A stretch of 7,682 nucleotides of DNA from an uncultured Synechococcus sp. (GTDB taxonomy: Bacteria; Cyanobacteriota; Cyanobacteriia; PCC-6307; Cyanobiaceae), in NCBI GenBank assembly GCA_937930135.1, contig CALGVO010000054.1:1-7682 (forward strand), in the 5' to 3' direction. The translations under genes and the position numbers were made by a program. The first letter of the stretch is position 1, and each line of letters begins with the position of its first letter. Positions 5,621 through 7,682 of the stretch are shown here, piece by piece. Below the pieces are notes generated by a model. The model was given only the letters and a program-made list of their open reading frames with translations, had not been told where the DNA came from and did not search any database.

Positions 5621-6240
5621 GTGCCGCTCTCCTCGTCTGCCAGCTGCAGACCATTGAGATGGTTGCCGGCGCGCTCCAATCCCTGGCGCTGGATCTGATC
5701 CACACCCTGCACCACCGCGTCGATCACCTGATCCAGCAGCGGCTGCTCCGCTTGGCTGAAGCGACCAAGAACATGGGACACGGTGCGGGCACGACGCTCC
5801 TCCGCCGTGCGCCCCGGGGCACCGATGCCAATCCGGAGTCGGGCAAAGGCCTCGGTGCCCAGATGCTGAATGGTGCTGCGCAAGCCGTTGTGGCCACCAG
5901 CGCCGCCCTTGGCGCGGAGGCGCAGACGTCCCAGGGGCAGGTCCATGTCATCCACCACCACCAGCACCTGATTGACATCGAACTGAAACCAATCCAGGGC
6001 GGCACGAATCGAGCGACCGCTCTCATTCATGAAGGTCTGCGGCATGAGCAGCCGCAACCGGTCTGGCCCAAAACCGATCTCCGCCACCTGCCCCTGCAGC
6101 TTGGCCATCGATCGAAAGGCGCTGGCGTTGCGGCGGGCCAGAGCTTCCAACGCCATGAATCCCACGTTGTGGCGGGTGCCGTGGTAGCGATCACCTGGAT
6201 TGCCGAGCCCAACGAGGAGCCGCAGCTGTCCGGCCTGCAT
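5617..6240 (-). CDS. pth: peptidyl-tRNA hydrolase
   Basis: Pth cleaves the ester bond of peptidyl-tRNAs that drop off ribosomes, freeing tRNA; it is a cytosolic monomer and usually essential. The 207-residue protein has all the key residues: Asn14 in GLGNPG, Tyr19, His24-Asn25 in TRHNVGF (His24 is the catalytic base), Asn72 in MNESG, Asp97 in DDMDLPLG, and His117-Asn118 in GGHNGLRS. The C-terminal region (about 150-207), ending in a short polar tail, is normal for the bacterial enzyme. The start overlaps the tatA stop by one base (TGATG) and the stop overlaps the DUF3146 start by four bases, so it is embedded in a translationally coupled operon. No separate ribosome site is seen before its ATG. 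Confidence 0.96.
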   Translation of the reverse strand: MQAGQLRLLVGLGNPGDRYHGTRHNVGFMALEALARRNASAFRSMAKLQGQVAEIGFGPDRLRLLMPQTFMNESGRSIRAALDWFQFDVNQVLVVVDDMDLPLGRLRLRAKGGAGGHNGLRSTIQHLGTEAFARLRIGIGAPGRTAEERRARTVSHVLGRFSQAEQPLLDQVIDAVVQGVDQIQRQGLERAGNHLNGLQLADEESGT

Positions 6241-6515
6241 CAGGACGCAGGATCGCCTGGCTTCGCCCGGTCACCAGCGGCTGCATCGCGAGGCAAAGCT
6301 TCCGCAACGGGCGGCAATGGAGCTTGCTCGATCGGCTCGGGTTCCGCCATCGCCTTGTTGATCTCCCGCTCAAATTCCTTGGAGGCAGACTGGAAACCCT
6401 TCAGGGTTTTGCCCAAGGTCCGCCCCAGCTCCGGCAGGCGCTTGGGCCCAAACACCAGCAGGGCCACCGCACCGATCACGGCCATCTCAGGGAGGCCGAT
6501 GCCGAAGACATTCAT
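6240..6515 (-). CDS. tatA: twin-arginine translocase subunit TatA/E
   Basis: TatA forms the pore-forming or membrane-thinning part of the Tat system, which exports folded proteins; in cyanobacteria it serves both thylakoid and plasma membranes. The 91-residue protein shows a short N-terminal membrane helix (about 9-22) with Glu10, the position of the essential acidic residue of thylakoid Tha4. A Phe-Gly-Pro hinge (22-24), an amphipathic helix LPELGRTLGKTLKGFQSASKEF (about 27-48) and a disordered Pro/Ala/Glu tail follow. A GAGG (6523-6526) overlaps the psbH stop and sits seven bases before the ATG, a clear ribosome site. psbH ends only nine bases upstream, and pth starts on the tatA stop codon. 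Confidence 0.95.
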   Translation of the reverse strand: MNVFGIGLPEMAVIGAVALLVFGPKRLPELGRTLGKTLKGFQSASKEFEREINKAMAEPEPIEQAPLPPVAEALPRDAAAGDRAKPGDPAS

Positions 6516-6524
6516 CGCCTTACC

Positions 6525-6725
6525 TCAACCGAAACCGTTCCAGTTGACGTTGATGCCCTCGAGGATCAACGACTTGTTGTAGAGCTGCAGGATCACCAGG
6601 AGAAACACCAAAAACAGGGCCATGAAGACGCCCATCACAGGTGTGGTTCCCCAGCCGGGCACCACCTTGCCGTACTCGGAATTGAGGGGACGGAGGAGAT
6701 CTCCCAGACGAGTGCGTTGCGCCAT
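6525..6725 (-). CDS. psbH: photosystem II protein PsbH
   Basis: PsbH is a single-helix subunit of the photosystem II core, next to CP47, needed for stable assembly and repair and for bicarbonate and quinone-site function. The 66-residue protein begins MAQRTRLGDLLRPLNSEYGK and has a membrane helix at about residues 29-48 (VMGVFMALFLVFLLVILQLY) and the short lumenal tail NVNWNGFG typical of cyanobacteria. It lacks the longer phosphorylated N-terminus of plant PsbH, as expected. The frame is open further upstream to 6962, but ATG at 6725 gives exactly the family N-terminus. No Shine-Dalgarno sequence is visible. It is the first gene of the psbH-tatA-pth-DUF3146 operon and is divergent from psbN. 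Confidence 0.97.
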   Translation of the reverse strand: MAQRTRLGDLLRPLNSEYGKVVPGWGTTPVMGVFMALFLVFLLVILQLYNKSLILEGINVNWNGFG

Positions 6726-6758
6726 GACGGGCTTGGGTCTCGGGTGAGGTTCAGTCTG

Positions 6759-6767
6759 GATACTGTA
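6759..6767. promoter_or_regulatory. overlapping -10-like elements for psbH and psbN
   Basis: On the minus strand TACAGT (6767-6762) could be the psbH -10 element, giving a start near 6755 and a leader of about 30 bases. On the plus strand GATACT (6759-6764) could serve psbN, with a leader of about 40 bases. Both strands thus use the same 9 bases, the most AT-rich part of the 84-base gap. No good -35 is seen for either, so this is weak evidence. Confidence 0.3.
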
Positions 6768-6768
6768 G

Positions 6769-6780
6769 GGGCCATGGCCC
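6769..6780. promoter_or_regulatory. perfect 12-bp palindrome between psbH and psbN
   Basis: GGGCCATGGCCC is a perfect palindrome directly beside the possible shared -10 elements. It lies in the -35 region of psbH and in the putative leader of psbN. It could be an operator for the divergent pair or form a short RNA stem. GC-rich palindromes of this length also arise by chance. Confidence 0.3.
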
Positions 6781-6809
6781 AGAACGGGTCGAACCTGTCG
6801 AGAGATGTG

Positions 6810-6950
6810 ATGGAAACCTCTTCCCCAGCGCTCACGGTGGCGATCGCTGTGCTCGCCGTTTTGCTCGGGCTCACCGGTTTCGGCGTCTACACCGCCTTCG
6901 GCCCGCCCTCCAAACGATTGGATGACCCGTTCGACGATCACGACGACTGA
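6810..6950 (+). CDS. psbN: PsbN, photosystem II assembly protein
   Basis: PsbN is a small thylakoid protein once listed as a photosystem II subunit but now viewed as an assembly and repair factor. The 46-residue protein starts METSSPALTVAIAVLAVL, has one membrane helix (about 7-30) and ends in the family tail FGPPSKRLDDPFDDHDD. An in-frame ATG at 6774 would add 12 residues (MAQNGSNLSRDV), and a GTG lies immediately upstream, but the family consistently starts at METSS, so 6810 is chosen. A weak GAGAG precedes it. It is divergent from psbH, and its last 13 bases overlap the convergent glycosidase gene. A HIP1 octamer, common in cyanobacteria, lies at 6840-6847. Confidence 0.95.
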   Translation: METSSPALTVAIAVLAVLLGLTGFGVYTAFGPPSKRLDDPFDDHDD

Positions 6951-7682
6951 GACACAGGCCACAGTTCCAGGTCGGCCAGTTCACCGGGCCGAAGCACCAG
7001 CTCCCGGTTGAGGCCCTCCGCTCCTGCGCGACGCATCTGCCAGGCCGCCGCGGCCACCAGGCTCCAGCGCACACGCTTCGCACCCGGATTCAACACCTGC
7101 AGCAGCACAGCGCCAGAGGCCTGAGCGCGGCTGACCCGGATCGGCACCAGCGCACCAGGAAGAGCTGGCAGCAGTGAACGCACAGCCGGCATCGACCCCA
7201 CCGGCCCCCACCAGCCGGACTCCCGGAAGGCGACAGCGGCCTGGGGCACCGCGTCCTCCGCCCAGCCGGATGGCAGCGGCATCAGGGCCACCCGCAGGCG
7301 ATGGTGCCCCCGATCGGCAGAGGGATCAGGCCAGGTGGGTCCGCGCAGCAACGACACGCCGAGCCGATGCGGCTGCACATCCACACCCTGCGGACCATCC
7401 AGCAGCACCGCAAGACCGCCCGCCGGCGCAGCCGCCTGACTCGCGAACCAGGAGATCACCGGCACCTCCCAGCGCGCCTGCTCTCTGGAGGTGAGGGCCT
7501 GGGCCGGCCGCTCATGCACTCCGCCGCTGGTGTCGGCGCACCAGCGCACAGCTGGCGTCTTCAACGGCACCTCCAGCCGCAGAAGTTCATGGGTCTGACG
7601 CCAGTCAATGCTGCAGATGAGCTCCAACCAGGGATGGTCGGCACGCAGCTGAAGATCCACCCTGATCAGGCTGGCGCCAGCC
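6938..7682 (-). CDS. glycoside hydrolase family 38 (alpha-mannosidase-like), C-terminal part
   Basis: Only the last 247 residues are in the window; the frame stays open to the right edge, so the true start lies beyond it. The visible part matches the C-terminal beta-sandwich region of family 38 alpha-mannosidases. Matching features are IDWRQTHELLRLEVPL (about visible residues 25-40, usually DWHERHKLLKVAFP), GGLAVLLDGPQGVDV (88-102, usually GVALLNDxKYGYDV) and SLLRGPTWPDPSADRGHHR (110-128, usually LLRSPTYPDPxADxGxH). The catalytic domain is not visible, so activity cannot be judged. The enzyme would remove alpha-mannose from glycans or glycosides. GTG at 7660 is an internal codon, not the start. 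The stop lies inside psbN on the other strand (13-base overlap). Confidence 0.82.
   Translation of the reverse strand, partial: AGASLIRVDLQLRADHPWLELICSIDWRQTHELLRLEVPLKTPAVRWCADTSGGVHERPAQALTSREQARWEVPVISWFASQAAAPAGGLAVLLDGPQGVDVQPHRLGVSLLRGPTWPDPSADRGHHRLRVALMPLPSGWAEDAVPQAAVAFRESGWWGPVGSMPAVRSLLPALPGALVPIRVSRAQASGAVLLQVLNPGAKRVRWSLVAAAAWQMRRAGAEGLNRELVLRPGELADLELWPVSQSS

Noticed and set aside
5659..6582. Long plus-strand frame (307 codons) across pth and tatA
   Set aside because: It mirrors two well-recognised minus-strand genes with intact catalytic motifs; the product has no sensible fold signal.
6726..6962. Upstream extension of PsbH to 145 residues
   Set aside because: The added residues are antisense to psbN and its leader, and PsbH starts at MAQRT in cyanobacteria.

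Overview
The window looks like core chromosome of a GC-rich marine picocyanobacterium (Synechococcus/Cyanobium type). The evidence is the photosystem II genes psbH and psbN, the cyanobacterial nitrogen regulator NtcA, three families typical of cyanobacteria (DUF3084, a short RuvC/YqgF-like protein and DUF3146), very tight gene packing, and a cyanobacterial-type ThyX. Only one HIP1 octamer (GCGATCGC, 6840-6847) was seen by eye, which fits the marine picocyanobacteria better than most freshwater cyanobacteria. No insertion sequence, tRNA, rRNA, CRISPR array or phage-like gene was seen.

Layout. Positions 27-752 (+) hold thyX, followed after one base by the convergent pair dcd (754-1347, -) and an upstream CobO/BtuR-like gene (1347-1955, -) whose P-loop has degenerated. 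A divergent intergenic region (1956-2116) with a palindrome and a short tandem repeat separates these from rph (RNase PH, 2117-2857, +). Next is ntcA (2936-3679, +), behind what looks like its own NtcA-type promoter. A GC-rich hairpin (3689-3724) precedes a coupled pair: a two-helix membrane coiled-coil protein of the DUF3084 family (3743-4954) and a small RNase H-fold protein (4954-5385). On the minus strand, reading right to left, psbH, tatA, pth and a DUF3146 gene form a compact operon (6725 down to 5363). psbN (6810-6950, +) is divergent from psbH. At the right edge is the C-terminal part of a family 38 glycoside hydrolase, probably alpha-mannosidase-like (6938-7682, -).

How the genes work together. 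Dcd and ThyX lie on one thymidylate route (dCTP to dUTP, then dUMP to dTMP). RNase PH (tRNA 3' ends), Pth (peptidyl-tRNA recycling) and the YqgF/RuvC-like protein suggest an RNA and translation upkeep theme, though the role of the last is inferred. PsbH, PsbN and TatA belong to the thylakoid membrane. NtcA senses 2-oxoglutarate and controls nitrogen assimilation.

Most of this is conserved housekeeping sequence, and I see no clear new defence or mobile system. The least understood parts are the CobO-like protein without a P-loop, the DUF3084/RuvC-like couple, and the DUF3146 gene coupled to pth.
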